Positions 55,498-63,822 of a stretch of DNA of 64,000 nucleotides are shown here, piece after piece. The notes beneath the pieces are model-generated. The model was not told where the DNA came from, did no database searches, and saw only the letters and a program-made list of their open reading frames with translations. Origin of the DNA: an uncultured Bacteroidales bacterium (GTDB lineage: Bacteria > Bacteroidota > Bacteroidia > Bacteroidales > Barnesiellaceae); assembly GCA_949298955.1 (NCBI GenBank), contig CASFYQ010000001.1, positions 310,001 to 374,000 of the forward strand. Reading direction: 5' to 3'. Made by a program: the position numbers and the translations under genes. Each line of letters begins with the position of its first letter. The first letter of the stretch is position 1.

Positions 55498-56088
55498 ATG
55501 CGACCTATTCAAACAGCGTTCTTCTCAGGCACATTCAATCCGGTCCACACCGGGCACCTCATACTGGCCAACTACTTGTGCGAGTACGAAGGGTATGACG
55601 AGGTGTGGATGTCGGTCACACCCCAGAACCCGCTGCGCGAAAAACTGTCGCCCGAGGAGAACCGGCAACGCATCGAGATGCTCCGCCTGGCCGTAATCGG
55701 CAACCCCCGCATCGTAGCCACCGACATCGAGTTCGGTCTGCCCCTGCCCTCCTACACGATACACACACTCGACTACCTCAAAAACCGCTACCCCGACCGT
55801 GAGTTTACCCTTGTTATCGGGGCCGACAACTGGCTGCTCTTCGACCGCTGGCGCGAAAGCCGGCGAATCATCGACGAGTACCACGTGTGCATCTATCCCC
55901 GCCGGGGCTACGACATCGACGAGTCGGTGCTCCCCCCTACCGCGCGATACTGCCACGCACCTGTCATCGAGATTTCGTCGACATTGGTGCGGCAGGGAAT
56001 CGCCTCGGGCAAGAACATGAACTATTTTGTACCCCAGTCGGTATACGAATACATCATCAACCACAGACTTTATAAAAACAACGAGTAA
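55498..56088 (+). CDS. nadD: nicotinate-nucleotide adenylyltransferase
   Basis: Adenylates nicotinic acid mononucleotide to deamido-NAD. 196 residues from ATG 55498 (MRPIQTAFFSGTFNPVHTGH); upstream in-frame ATGs fall inside gmk and are rejected. GTFNPVHTGHLILA is the nucleotidyl-transferase (H/T)xGH motif, LVIGADNWLLFDRWRESRRI the substrate loop, and EISSTLVRQGIASG the C-terminal ISSTxxR motif. The stop shares the A of the following ATG, so coupling with the DUF5063 gene is likely. Confidence 0.96.
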   Translation: MRPIQTAFFSGTFNPVHTGHLILANYLCEYEGYDEVWMSVTPQNPLREKLSPEENRQRIEMLRLAVIGNPRIVATDIEFGLPLPSYTIHTLDYLKNRYPDREFTLVIGADNWLLFDRWRESRRIIDEYHVCIYPRRGYDIDESVLPPTARYCHAPVIEISSTLVRQGIASGKNMNYFVPQSVYEYIINHRLYKNNE

Positions 56089-56747
56089 TGGACGAACGCA
56101 TTTATTCAAAAAACATCATCGAATTTGTCACTGTCAGTGCCGAATATTGCGCCTTTATCGAACGTACTCCCGAACTGGAAAGAGACGAATTTATAGACAA
56201 GATTATCAAGATACTCCCGCTGCTCTACCTCAAAGCCACCCTGCTCTCGCCCGAGGAACCCGAAGAGGATACTTACACCGAGCGATTTGTCACCGAAAGC
56301 ATGTATGAAAGCATACGGCTCAATATGGAGAGCCTGCTGGGCGAGGACGACAATTATCTGGAAGTGTTCCAAAACGACATGAAATACAGCGACGAACCTT
56401 TGGCTGCCAGCATCTCGGAAGGACTCGCCGACATCTATCAGGACTTAAAAGACTTTATCTCGATATACCGCCTGGGCAACGAGCCCCAAATGCTCGAAGC
56501 CTTGTACATCTGCTACGAAAACTTTGTCTCCTATTGGGGGCAGCAACTGGTAAATGTACTGCGGGCGTTGCACAACGTAAAATATTCGACCGACGACAAC
56601 GACGACGAGGTCGATGACGACGATTCTTGCCACTGCGGTCATCATCACCATCACCAGGACGAAACCGACGACCGTTATACCGACATATTCGGACATCGAC
56701 AGGGGGACGACGATATTTTCGACAAACTCAACGATGACGAGGATTAA
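56088..56747 (+). CDS. DUF5063 family protein with acidic, His-rich tail
   Basis: 219 residues, mainly helical and acidic, of a Bacteroidetes family of unknown function. IYSKNIIEFVTVSAEYCAFIE and DKIIKILPLLYLKATLLS open the domain, FQNDMKYSDEPLAASISEGLADIYQDLKDFIS closes it. The last 50 residues are an almost pure Asp/Glu stretch broken by CHCGHHHHHQ, which looks like a metal-binding patch. The gene is locked between nadD and the exonuclease gene in one transcript (1-base overlap and 5-base gap). Confidence 0.85.
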   Translation: MDERIYSKNIIEFVTVSAEYCAFIERTPELERDEFIDKIIKILPLLYLKATLLSPEEPEEDTYTERFVTESMYESIRLNMESLLGEDDNYLEVFQNDMKYSDEPLAASISEGLADIYQDLKDFISIYRLGNEPQMLEALYICYENFVSYWGQQLVNVLRALHNVKYSTDDNDDEVDDDDSCHCGHHHHHQDETDDRYTDIFGHRQGDDDIFDKLNDDED

Positions 56748-56752
56748 CAATT

Positions 56753-57397
56753 ATGGAGAACGAAACATCTGACAAAATAAAAATAAGCAAAGAGGTCATT
56801 GCAACGCTTCCCGTCGAAACTTTCCCCGGGAGAATCGTCGTAATCGACCACGAGAATCAGGCAAACGAAGCGGCCGAACGCCTAAGCCATGAGCCTATCA
56901 TCGGCTTCGATACCGAGACTCGTCCTACCTTTAAGAAAGGACAGAGCAACCACGTGGCCCTTATGCAGCTGTCGACCCACGACACCTGCTACCTGTTCAG
57001 GCTCAACCGCATGGGCTTTCCTCCCTCTTTGAAACGGTTGCTCGAAGACGAACATTTACTGAAAGTGGGTATCTCGCTCAAAGACGATTTCTGCATGCTC
57101 AACCGCCTCCACAACGGAGAACTCACCCCTCGTAACTTTGTGGAGCTACAAAAGCTGGTCAAGAAATTCGGCATCGAGGATCAGAGCCTGCAAAAAATCT
57201 ATGGCATCGTCGCAGGCAAAAAAATATCGAAAGGGCAACGACTCTCCAACTGGGAGGCCGACCACCTCACCGAGAGCCAACAACTCTATGCTGCCACCGA
57301 TGCCTGGAGCTGCATCAAAATCTACGAAATATTACAATCGGGCGCGTTTCAAGTCCCGACAAGCCTCATCATACAAAAAAACAATACAACTTTATAA
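56753..57397 (+). CDS. 3'-5' exonuclease of the DEDDy type
   Basis: 214 residues. PIIGFDTETRPTFKKG is the Exo I motif (D-x-E), LLKVGISLKDDFCML the Exo II Asp, and LYAATDAWSCIKIYEIL the Exo III Y-x3-D. The fold is that of RNase D / WRN-type exonucleases. In Bacteroidales this gene usually lies directly before an rlmI-like gene; here that methyltransferase is at 5.5-6.7 kb instead. The target, DNA or RNA, is not known. Fourth gene of the yicC run. Confidence 0.92.
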   Translation: MENETSDKIKISKEVIATLPVETFPGRIVVIDHENQANEAAERLSHEPIIGFDTETRPTFKKGQSNHVALMQLSTHDTCYLFRLNRMGFPPSLKRLLEDEHLLKVGISLKDDFCMLNRLHNGELTPRNFVELQKLVKKFGIEDQSLQKIYGIVAGKKISKGQRLSNWEADHLTESQQLYAATDAWSCIKIYEILQSGAFQVPTSLIIQKNNTTL

Positions 57398-57399
57398 AC

Positions 57400-57642
57400 A
57401 TGAAACGTTACAACCTTATCCCATTGCTCCTGCTCGTCTACCTGGCTGTCATGGCCTACTTTGGCAGAGGTATGTTACTGAGTGGCAACTATTGGGAATA
57501 TTTCGGCATCATCGTCATTACCTTACTGATTATTTTTGCTCTGCGATGGGCACTCAAACGTCGGGAAATGATTCGCGACGAACGCCGTAAAAAACAAGAT
57601 GCATCGGAACGTCGCACCCTGCGAAACGACCACATTTCATAA
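57400..57642 (+). CDS. small two-helix membrane protein
   Basis: 80 residues. Two membrane helices (LIPLLLLVYLAVMAYFG and YFGIIVITLLIIFALRWAL) are separated by a short loop, with a basic and strongly charged C-terminal tail (KRREMIRDERRKKQDASERR) on the cytoplasmic side. Not recognised as a named family. It starts two bases after the exonuclease gene and ends 22 bases before the barrel gene, so it is part of the same transcript. Real coding is supported by helix pattern and tight packing. Confidence 0.75.
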   Translation: MKRYNLIPLLLLVYLAVMAYFGRGMLLSGNYWEYFGIIVITLLIIFALRWALKRREMIRDERRKKQDASERRTLRNDHIS

Positions 57643-57664
57643 CCCTCTTATCTCCCACACGGCT

Positions 57665-58189
57665 ATGATAAAAAGAATATTGCTTCTCGTGCCGATTATC
57701 GTGCTGCTGGCCGGCACCGGGTCGGCCCAAATTTTGAAAAACACCTGGATAGTCAATCCTCAGGTGAGTGGCTTCAACTTGGGCAGCACCCACACCCAGG
57801 AGACCGGTAACGAAACTTGCGACCTCGGGCTGAAAGTCGAGGCGGGTAATTTTATTGCCAACAACCTGGTATTTCTCGTGGGTCTCGGCGGCGATTTCGC
57901 CTGGAACAAAGAGTACCGCGACAACAGCATCGACCTGATGGCCAGTATCCGGTACTACACCCTCACCACCCTGTTTATCGGGGTGAACACGGGCTATACC
58001 CATGCCTGGAACAAGCCCAAGAACAGCAGTTCGACCTGTCGGGACTACCTCTATGTGGGGGCCGAGCTGGGTTATGCCATCTTCGTGAGCCACAACATAT
58101 CGCTCGACCCGGCTCTCTACTGGAAACACAGTTTCACCGACAAGTTCGACCAATATGGATTGAAGATAGGTCTGTCGGTTTATTTCTAA
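57665..58189 (+). CDS. small outer-membrane beta-barrel protein
   Basis: 174 residues from ATG 57665 (MIKRILLLVPIIVLLAGTGSAQ), a signal peptide with cleavage near GSAQ. Alternating strands with aromatic girdle residues (WIVNPQVSGFNLGSTH, LKVEAGNFIANNLVFLVGLGGDFAW, YVGAELGYAIFVSHNISLDPALYWKHSF, YGLKIGLSVYF) end in Phe, the usual sorting signal. An eight-strand barrel of the OmpW/PorT type is likely. Function unknown. The upstream ATG at 57599 lies in the small membrane-protein gene and is rejected. Confidence 0.82.
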   Translation: MIKRILLLVPIIVLLAGTGSAQILKNTWIVNPQVSGFNLGSTHTQETGNETCDLGLKVEAGNFIANNLVFLVGLGGDFAWNKEYRDNSIDLMASIRYYTLTTLFIGVNTGYTHAWNKPKNSSSTCRDYLYVGAELGYAIFVSHNISLDPALYWKHSFTDKFDQYGLKIGLSVYF

Positions 58190-58224
58190 ACAAAACAACA
58201 AACAAATAAAAAACACATAACACT

Positions 58225-59661
58225 ATGACTGAAAAAGTGACTCAACTGATGAAGGACGTCCCGGCCATACGATGGACGGCCCTTATCTTGCTGGCGAGCG
58301 CGATGTTTTTCGGGTATATCTTCATGGACATACTCTCGCCGTTGCAAGAACTGTTGCAAACCTCGAGAGGCTGGTCGCCCGATGCCTATGGCCACTATGC
58401 CGGTTCGGAAACGTTTCTCAACGTATTTGTATTCTTCCTGATTTTTGCGGGTATCATTCTCGACAAGATGGGCGTGCGTTTCACCGCTATCCTGTCGGGT
58501 GCCGTGATGCTCGTAGGTGCCTCGATCAACTACTACGCCGTGAGCAGCGCCTTTATCGGCAGCGGCGCCGAGGCCTTCATGAACCGCTTCATGAACCTGC
58601 CGCTGGAGTGGTGGAACATCACCCCGTTCTATGAAGGTATGCCAGCCTCGGCCAAGATGTCGGCCATCGGCTTCATGTTCTTCGGCTGCGGTGTCGAGAT
58701 GGCTGGTATCACGGTTTCGCGCGGTATCGTTAAATGGTTCAAGGGCAAGGAGATGGCTTTGGCCATGGGTGTAGAGATGGCTATCGCCCGTGTGGGTGTA
58801 GCCGTGGTGGTGCTGGGTTCGCCCGTGCTGGCCAACAAATTCGCCCCGGTCGACGTGTCGCGCCCCGTACTCGTTGCCGTTATCCTGCTGGCTATCGGTC
58901 TCATCTGCTTTATCACCTATGCCTTCATGGACAAAAAACTCGAACAACAGATGGGCGAAAGCGGAGAAGAGAAAGACGATCCCTTCAAAATCTCGGATCT
59001 TAAATACATCTTCTCGAGCAAGGTATTCTGGTTGGTGGCTCTGCTGTGTGTGCTCTACTATTCGGCCATCTTCCCCTTCCAGAAATATGCTATCAACATG
59101 CTGCAATGCAACCTGGGCTACACCGCCGAACAAGCCGGCTGGGTCTTCTTCGTATTCCCGCTGGGAGCAGCCGCCATTACTCCCGTTCTGGGCAATTTCC
59201 TCGACCACAAGGGTAAGGGAGCCACGATGCTCATCTTCGGTGCGCTGCTCATGATTGCCTGCCATTTGGTATTCGCCTTGGTTCTGCCGGCTTTGAAAGG
59301 CACCGTTACCGCCGTAATCGTGGCCTATCTCGCCATTATTCTGCTGGGTATCTCCTTCTCACTGGTTCCGGCAGCCTTGTGGCCCTCGGTACCCAAACTG
59401 GTCGACAACAAACTGCTGGGCTCGGCCTATGCGGTAATCTTCTGGATTCAGAACATCGGTCTCTATTCCTTCCCCATGATTATCGGTGCCGCGCTGCGCA
59501 TGTCGAACCCCGGCATCACCGACCCGCTGCAATACAACTATACCACCCCGATGCTCATCTTTGCCTGTTTGGGTATACTGGCTCTCATCTTCGGGTTGTG
59601 GCTGAAAGTCGAGGATAAGAGACGAGGATACGGTCTCGAAGAACCCAATATCCAAAAATAA
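58225..59661 (+). CDS. MFS transporter (MFSD1-like)
   Basis: 478 residues, twelve membrane helices. It begins with an amphipathic stretch (KVTQLMKDVPAIRWTALILLASAMFFGYIF), and has a helix-4/5 MFS pattern GCGVEMAGITVSRGIVKWFKGKEMALAMGVEMAIARVGVA, with the conserved KGKE motif and Glu and Arg in the membrane. An odd loop (AFIGSGAEAFMNRFMNLPLEWWNITPFYEG) between helices 3 and 4 is typical of a Bacteroidetes subgroup. MFSD1 proteins carry dipeptides in animals; the bacterial substrate is unknown. A gene of its own unit, followed by a strong terminator. Confidence 0.85.
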   Translation: MTEKVTQLMKDVPAIRWTALILLASAMFFGYIFMDILSPLQELLQTSRGWSPDAYGHYAGSETFLNVFVFFLIFAGIILDKMGVRFTAILSGAVMLVGASINYYAVSSAFIGSGAEAFMNRFMNLPLEWWNITPFYEGMPASAKMSAIGFMFFGCGVEMAGITVSRGIVKWFKGKEMALAMGVEMAIARVGVAVVVLGSPVLANKFAPVDVSRPVLVAVILLAIGLICFITYAFMDKKLEQQMGESGEEKDDPFKISDLKYIFSSKVFWLVALLCVLYYSAIFPFQKYAINMLQCNLGYTAEQAGWVFFVFPLGAAAITPVLGNFLDHKGKGATMLIFGALLMIACHLVFALVLPALKGTVTAVIVAYLAIILLGISFSLVPAALWPSVPKLVDNKLLGSAYAVIFWIQNIGLYSFPMIIGAALRMSNPGITDPLQYNYTTPMLIFACLGILALIFGLWLKVEDKRRGYGLEEPNIQK

Positions 59662-59692
59662 ATAGAACAGACCTGTTTGTATTAATCTTATA

Positions 59693-59736
59693 GCAACGGC
59701 AACCGGCTTTATATTCGGTTGCCGTTGTTTGTTTTA
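59693..59736 (+). terminator. intrinsic terminator after the MFS gene
   Basis: A 12-bp perfect stem CAACGGCAACCG / CGGTTGCCGTTG with a 10-base loop, followed by TTTGTTTT. Confidence 0.92.
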
Positions 59737-59767
59737 AAACTGCAAAAACTACAATCATTCGTTATAA

Positions 59768-59827
59768 AACTATACGGTTTAGTTTTATTAACTACAATTA
59801 TTAGTTGAATAACTAAAAGTTTTAGTT
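59768..59827 (+). promoter_or_regulatory. three-box BlaI-type operator and promoter
   Basis: Three 17-bp palindromes of the form AACTA-N7-TAGTT lie at 59768-59784, 59790-59806 and 59811-59827, with centres 22 and 21 bases apart (two helical turns); the third is extended to AACTAAAA-G-TTTTAGTT. A promoter (GTTG 59804-59807 and TTTATTTG 59826-59833, one mismatch) overlaps boxes two and three. The BlaI-like repressor encoded 28 bases downstream would block it when bound. Confidence 0.85.
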
Positions 59828-59854
59828 TATTTGTATCGACAAAAACGAAACCCT

Positions 59855-60223
59855 ATGAAAGGACTTACTGCAAAAGAAGAAGAAATCATGAACTACTTTT
59901 GGCACAAAGGGCCATTGTTCGTGAAAGAGTTGCTCGATTTCTACGACGAGCCCAAGCCCCATTTCAACACCCTTTCGACCATCGTGCGGGGACTCGAAGA
60001 GAAAGGTTACCTGTCGCACAAGGCCTATGGCAAAACCTACCAGTATTTTGCCGCCGTGAGTGAAGAGTCGTTCAGACGAGGCACCTTGAAACAAGTGGTG
60101 CACAAGTATTTCAACAACTCCTACCTGGGTGTGGTCTCGTCGCTCATCGAGGAGGAGGATATTTCGCTGAAAGAGCTGAAAGAGCTTATCGAGAAAGTGG
60201 AACGAGGATCCGAAAAAAAGTAA
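59855..60223 (+). CDS. BlaI/MecI-family repressor
   Basis: 122 residues from ATG 59855 (MKGLTAKEEEIMNYFWHKGPLFVKE); an earlier TTG/ATG in frame is excluded by the operator position. The N-terminal winged helix has the family pattern (LTAKEEEIMNYFWHKG, HFNTLSTIVRGLEEKGYLSHKAYGKTYQYFAAV), and the C-terminal helices form the dimer and cleavage region (SLIEEEDISLKELKELIEKVERG). It represses its own operon through the upstream three-box operator and would be inactivated by the M56 protease encoded directly downstream. The TAA is contiguous with the M56 ATG (TAAATG), so translation is coupled. Confidence 0.92.
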   Translation: MKGLTAKEEEIMNYFWHKGPLFVKELLDFYDEPKPHFNTLSTIVRGLEEKGYLSHKAYGKTYQYFAAVSEESFRRGTLKQVVHKYFNNSYLGVVSSLIEEEDISLKELKELIEKVERGSEKK

Positions 60224-62110
60224 ATGGCCATGAGCGCATTTTTCGTTTACATATTACAGTCGTCGGTATGCCTGGCGGTACTGTTTCTCTTTTACAGCAT
60301 TCTGCTGAGCCGGGAGACCTTCTACCGCTACAACCGCGCAGCTCTGCTGGGTCTTATTCCCCTCTCGTTCCTGCTGCCACTGTGCCACCTGCCGCTGTTT
60401 TCCGAGAGCGAAAGCGTGGACCCCGCTACCGTCGTGATGCTCGACAACCTGTCGGCATTCAGCTATGTGACCGACGAGCCCGAAACGGCTGCCGCCCCGG
60501 TGCCCGTAGCCCTTGTGACGGCGATAGCCCTCTACTGGGCCGGTGTGGTGTTTTTCATCGCCCGCTACATCGTTACCGTCGTGCGCCTGCTGCGGCTCAT
60601 GAGCAGCGGCCGCCGGGTGACCGACGACGAAGGCCGGCAGATTATCGTCCTGCCACAGTCGATTGCCCCCTTCAGCTGGTTCGGCCGGATTGTCCTCTCC
60701 GAGGAGGACTACGCGACGCACAGCCGCGAGATTCTGCTGCACGAGTCGGCCCACATACACAGGCGCCACTCGTTCGACCTGCTGGTGGCCGACCTCTGCA
60801 CCTGGCTGCAATGGTTCAACCCTGCCGCCTGGCTGCTGAAACGCGAGCTGCAGACCGTACACGAATACGAGGCCGACGCCGAGGTGCTCGACCAGGGCAT
60901 CGATGCCCGGCAATACCAGCTGCTGCTCATCAAGCGGTCGGTGGGTTCCAAATTCTACTGCGTGACCAATCATTTCAATCACAACAAACTTAATAAACGT
61001 ATTACCATGATGCTGAAAAAGAAATCCTCCCGCAAGGCGACCTGGAAATATCTCTATGTGATACCTGTCGCACTCTGTACCGTTACGGTATTTGCCCGCC
61101 CCGAAGTTTCGGACCGCCTCGACGAAATCGCCTCGACCGACCTGCTGGCCATGCTCGACCAGGACGACACGCAACCGGCCGCCGGCCAGAACCGAATGGT
61201 CATCACCGCTGCCGGCAACTCGGGCCAGACAAGTAACCTGAACATCAACATCGACGAGTCGAACGACTCGAGTCTGGGAAACAAACTGAAAATCAATATC
61301 ACCGAGAACGGCAAACCGTCCTCGATGGACAGCGCGCTCTACATCGTCGACGGGAAGAAGGTCTCGCGCGAAGAGCTCGACAAACTCTCGGCCGAACAGA
61401 TAAAGAGTGTCGTGGTGCTCAAAGGGAAAGCGGCTGTCGAGGAATATGGCGACGAAGCCCAGGGGGGCGTCCTGCTCATCAGCACGAAAAAGTCGGGCGA
61501 CACCCAACCGATGAAGATAAACCGCTCGAACAAGGGGGAACAAGGCTCTCAAAAGAGTATTATCATCGACGGCAAGGAGGTCTCGGCCGAGGATATGGAA
61601 AAGCTCAACCTCTCGGGCATGGTCGGAAACATCTCGATACTCAACGGCAACGACAGCGGAGAGAATACAATCATTATCCGTTCGCAAAAGTCGTCGCTGA
61701 ATAATTGGCAACAACAGGTAAAAGCCCTGTCCGACTCCATTCGTGCAGAGGTGGCCGTCACCAAAGAGGGGAAAGAGCTGTCGCCCGAAGCCATGGCCCA
61801 CATCGAGTCCCTCTCGGCCCGGATAAGCGCCAATGCCGACTCCATCACCCGAGCCATCGACGAGAAAGGCATCAACGCCCTCTCGGCCCAAGCCATCGCC
61901 AAAGCCGATTCTCTGATGGTTTACACTCGACAGATTCCCGCCATCATCATTGTCATCGATGGTAAAAAGGCTTCGGAAAGAGAGTTCAACAAACTGTTAC
62001 CCGACCACATTGCCAGTATCAGGGTATTGAAAGGTAGGGAAGCCAAAGAGCAGTACGGAACAAAAGATAACGATAAAGTTCTCATCATTACCACCAAAAA
62101 GAAAAAATAA
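60224..62110 (+). CDS. BlaR1/M56-family membrane metalloprotease with plug-like repeats
   Basis: 628 residues. Three or four membrane helices in the first 130 residues, then the zinc motif HESAH at 173-177 with HEYEAD at 213-218 as third ligand, typical of peptidase M56. Another helix (YLYVIPVALCTVTVFA) at about 275 leads outside. BlaR1 would have a penicillin-binding domain here; instead there are three copies of a TonB-plug-like module: LYIVDGKKVSREELDKLS...VVVLKG...GGVLLIST, IIIDGKEVSAEDMEKLN...ISILNG, and IVIDGKKASEREFNKLL...IRVLKGREAKEQYG...VLIITT. It should cut the BlaI-like repressor on receiving an envelope signal. The signal is unknown. Confidence 0.9.
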   Translation: MAMSAFFVYILQSSVCLAVLFLFYSILLSRETFYRYNRAALLGLIPLSFLLPLCHLPLFSESESVDPATVVMLDNLSAFSYVTDEPETAAAPVPVALVTAIALYWAGVVFFIARYIVTVVRLLRLMSSGRRVTDDEGRQIIVLPQSIAPFSWFGRIVLSEEDYATHSREILLHESAHIHRRHSFDLLVADLCTWLQWFNPAAWLLKRELQTVHEYEADAEVLDQGIDARQYQLLLIKRSVGSKFYCVTNHFNHNKLNKRITMMLKKKSSRKATWKYLYVIPVALCTVTVFARPEVSDRLDEIASTDLLAMLDQDDTQPAAGQNRMVITAAGNSGQTSNLNINIDESNDSSLGNKLKINITENGKPSSMDSALYIVDGKKVSREELDKLSAEQIKSVVVLKGKAAVEEYGDEAQGGVLLISTKKSGDTQPMKINRSNKGEQGSQKSIIIDGKEVSAEDMEKLNLSGMVGNISILNGNDSGENTIIIRSQKSSLNNWQQQVKALSDSIRAEVAVTKEGKELSPEAMAHIESLSARISANADSITRAIDEKGINALSAQAIAKADSLMVYTRQIPAIIIVIDGKKASEREFNKLLPDHIASIRVLKGREAKEQYGTKDNDKVLIITTKKKK

Positions 62111-62133
62111 ACGACCTACGACTGAATGCAGAG

Positions 62134-62172
62134 AAAGGAGCTATGTGACAACAACCATACAGCTCCTTTTTC
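62134..62172 (+). terminator. intrinsic terminator after the M56 gene
   Basis: Stem AAAGGAGCT / AGCTCCTTT with an 18-base loop that has inner ATG/CAT pairs, followed by TTC; convergent to the efflux-pump gene. Confidence 0.75.
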
Positions 62173-62233
62173 AGGGTCTAAACGAGGGAGCTATTCCTCT
62201 CACAGCATCTCTTCACAAGAGAAATATATTGCT

Positions 62234-63631
62234 CTATTTCGGCAGGCTCACCCGCAGACGGAGAATCGAAGAGAAGGCTCCACACAGGGTGAGGACTCCG
62301 GCCAGAAGCATGGCATCGTGCGGAGCGGTATCGCCAAACAGATGGAAGAGCAAGGCCACCAATGCAGCTCCTACGGTTTGCCCCGTAAGACGAGCGGTGG
62401 CAAGCATGCCGCTGGCACTACCGGTACGTTGCGGCGGCGCCGAGGTGAGCAGCATGTGGTTGTTGGGCGACTGGAAAAACCCGAAGCCCATGCCGCAAAG
62501 CATCAATCGCCACACGAGTCCGAAATGGTTGGTATCGGTGGGTATGAACGAGAGACTGAAACAGCCGATACTCATGATAATCAGCCCCACCCCGCCCAGG
62601 ATTCCGGGGTGTATCTTCCCGATAAGTATCCCTGCCAACGGAGCGACAAAGACAATGACCAACGGCCACGAGGTCATCAGCAACCCGGTACCTACGGCGT
62701 CATAGTGAAAGGTATTGACCAACAGGAAAGGCATGGCCACCAAACTCAACATTTGGGCGGTAAACGAGAGAATGCTCGTTGCGACCGACATCGAAAAGAC
62801 AGGTATTTTGAGCAGGTCGAAGGGGAGCATGGGGTATCGCTCGCGCAGTTGCATGCGCACATAGACGGTGGCCACGACCGCCAACAAAGCCACTCCGCAA
62901 AGCACCCAGCGGGCAGGAACGTCGTGCGAATAGGCCTCTACACACCCGATGAAGAGGCCGAAGGTTCCGGCATTGAGCAGGGCCTCTTTCCAGTTGAATC
63001 GATGCCCCAGCACCCGCACCGCATTGTCGGGCAGATAACGGCGTCCCAGAATATAGGTAGCGATACCTACCGGCACATTGATGGCAAAGAGCCAGGGCCA
63101 CGAGGCAAACGACAAAATAGCAGCCGCCAGCGTAGGCCCGGCCACCGAGGCCAACGCTACAACCGTAGCATTGAGCCCCACCCCCTCACCTAATCGCCGT
63201 TTGGGGTAGATGAGTTTGATGAGCGAAGTATTCACGCTCATAATCATAGAGGCCCCGAATCCTTGAAATACGCGCGAAGCAACCAGCAGAGGCAGCGTGT
63301 GCGACAGGGCACACAGCAGCGACCCGATGGTAAAGACCACGACACCCCGCAGATAGACCTGCTTGTAGCCCCAGCGTTCGCCCATCGACGAGAAGGGGAG
63401 CAACGTCATCATGATTACCAGCTGAAACGAATTGACAATCCAAATAGAGTCAGACGACGAGATGTTCAACTCCCGGGCGATATTGGGCAGCGCGACATTG
63501 CAGATAGAACCGTCGAGCACCGACAGGAACAACCCGCAGAAGGTCGTTGCCATAGCGTAGTAAATGCGGGGGCGATGGAGCCCGTCCCAATTCAAATCGC
63601 CCACAATCTTTTCTTCCTCTTCCTGTTTCAT
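62234..63631 (-). CDS. MFS drug-efflux transporter, DHA2 (EmrB/QacA) type
   Basis: 465 residues with fourteen membrane helices. LFLSVLDGSICNVALPNIARELN is helix 1 with the LDxTIVNVALP-like motif D1 of DHA2 pumps (LDGSICNVALP), FSSMGERWGYKQVYLRG is motif A, and GFGASMIMSVNTSLIK and RLGEGVGLNATVVALASVAGPTLAAAIL are motif B and C (antiporter). It should expel toxic compounds with protons. The N-terminal acidic head (MKQEEEEKIVGDLNWDG) is variable. No EmrA-like adaptor or regulator adjacent; a promoter lies upstream on the minus strand. Confidence 0.92.
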   Translation of the reverse strand: MKQEEEEKIVGDLNWDGLHRPRIYYAMATTFCGLFLSVLDGSICNVALPNIARELNISSSDSIWIVNSFQLVIMMTLLPFSSMGERWGYKQVYLRGVVVFTIGSLLCALSHTLPLLVASRVFQGFGASMIMSVNTSLIKLIYPKRRLGEGVGLNATVVALASVAGPTLAAAILSFASWPWLFAINVPVGIATYILGRRYLPDNAVRVLGHRFNWKEALLNAGTFGLFIGCVEAYSHDVPARWVLCGVALLAVVATVYVRMQLRERYPMLPFDLLKIPVFSMSVATSILSFTAQMLSLVAMPFLLVNTFHYDAVGTGLLMTSWPLVIVFVAPLAGILIGKIHPGILGGVGLIIMSIGCFSLSFIPTDTNHFGLVWRLMLCGMGFGFFQSPNNHMLLTSAPPQRTGSASGMLATARLTGQTVGAALVALLFHLFGDTAPHDAMLLAGVLTLCGAFSSILRLRVSLPK

Positions 63632-63673
63632 CTTTTACCTTTCTTGAAAACCATGCTCACGCATATCGGGGTG

Positions 63674-63681
63674 CAAAGATA
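63674..63681 (-). promoter_or_regulatory. -7 box of the efflux-pump gene
   Basis: TATCTTTG on the minus strand (full match to TAnnTTTG), 42 bases before the ATG. No good -33 box seen (GTTC at 19-base spacing). Confidence 0.5.
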
Positions 63682-63765
63682 CGACAAAAACAACCAGATT
63701 GAACTCCTGCACCCCAAATCCATTCAAACTTCGAGGCTCGGAATGCTCAAAAAAATCAACCTTAT

Positions 63766-63798
63766 TTTCACAGCGTATTTCCCCGTTTGTTATCTTTG
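63766..63798 (+). promoter_or_regulatory. promoter of the porin-like gene
   Basis: TATCTTTG (63791-63798, full match) with TTTC at 63766-63769 and a 21-base spacer, 24 bases before the ATG. Confidence 0.6.
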
Positions 63799-63822
63799 TC
63801 TTAAAATCAAACCGATACTCCC

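Noticed and set aside
60254..61891. A 545-codon open frame opposite the M56 gene
   Set aside because: Antisense shadow without domain or regulatory signals.
60224..62110. Beta-lactam resistance operon
   Set aside because: No beta-lactamase gene and no penicillin-binding sensor domain; only the BlaI and M56 parts are present.
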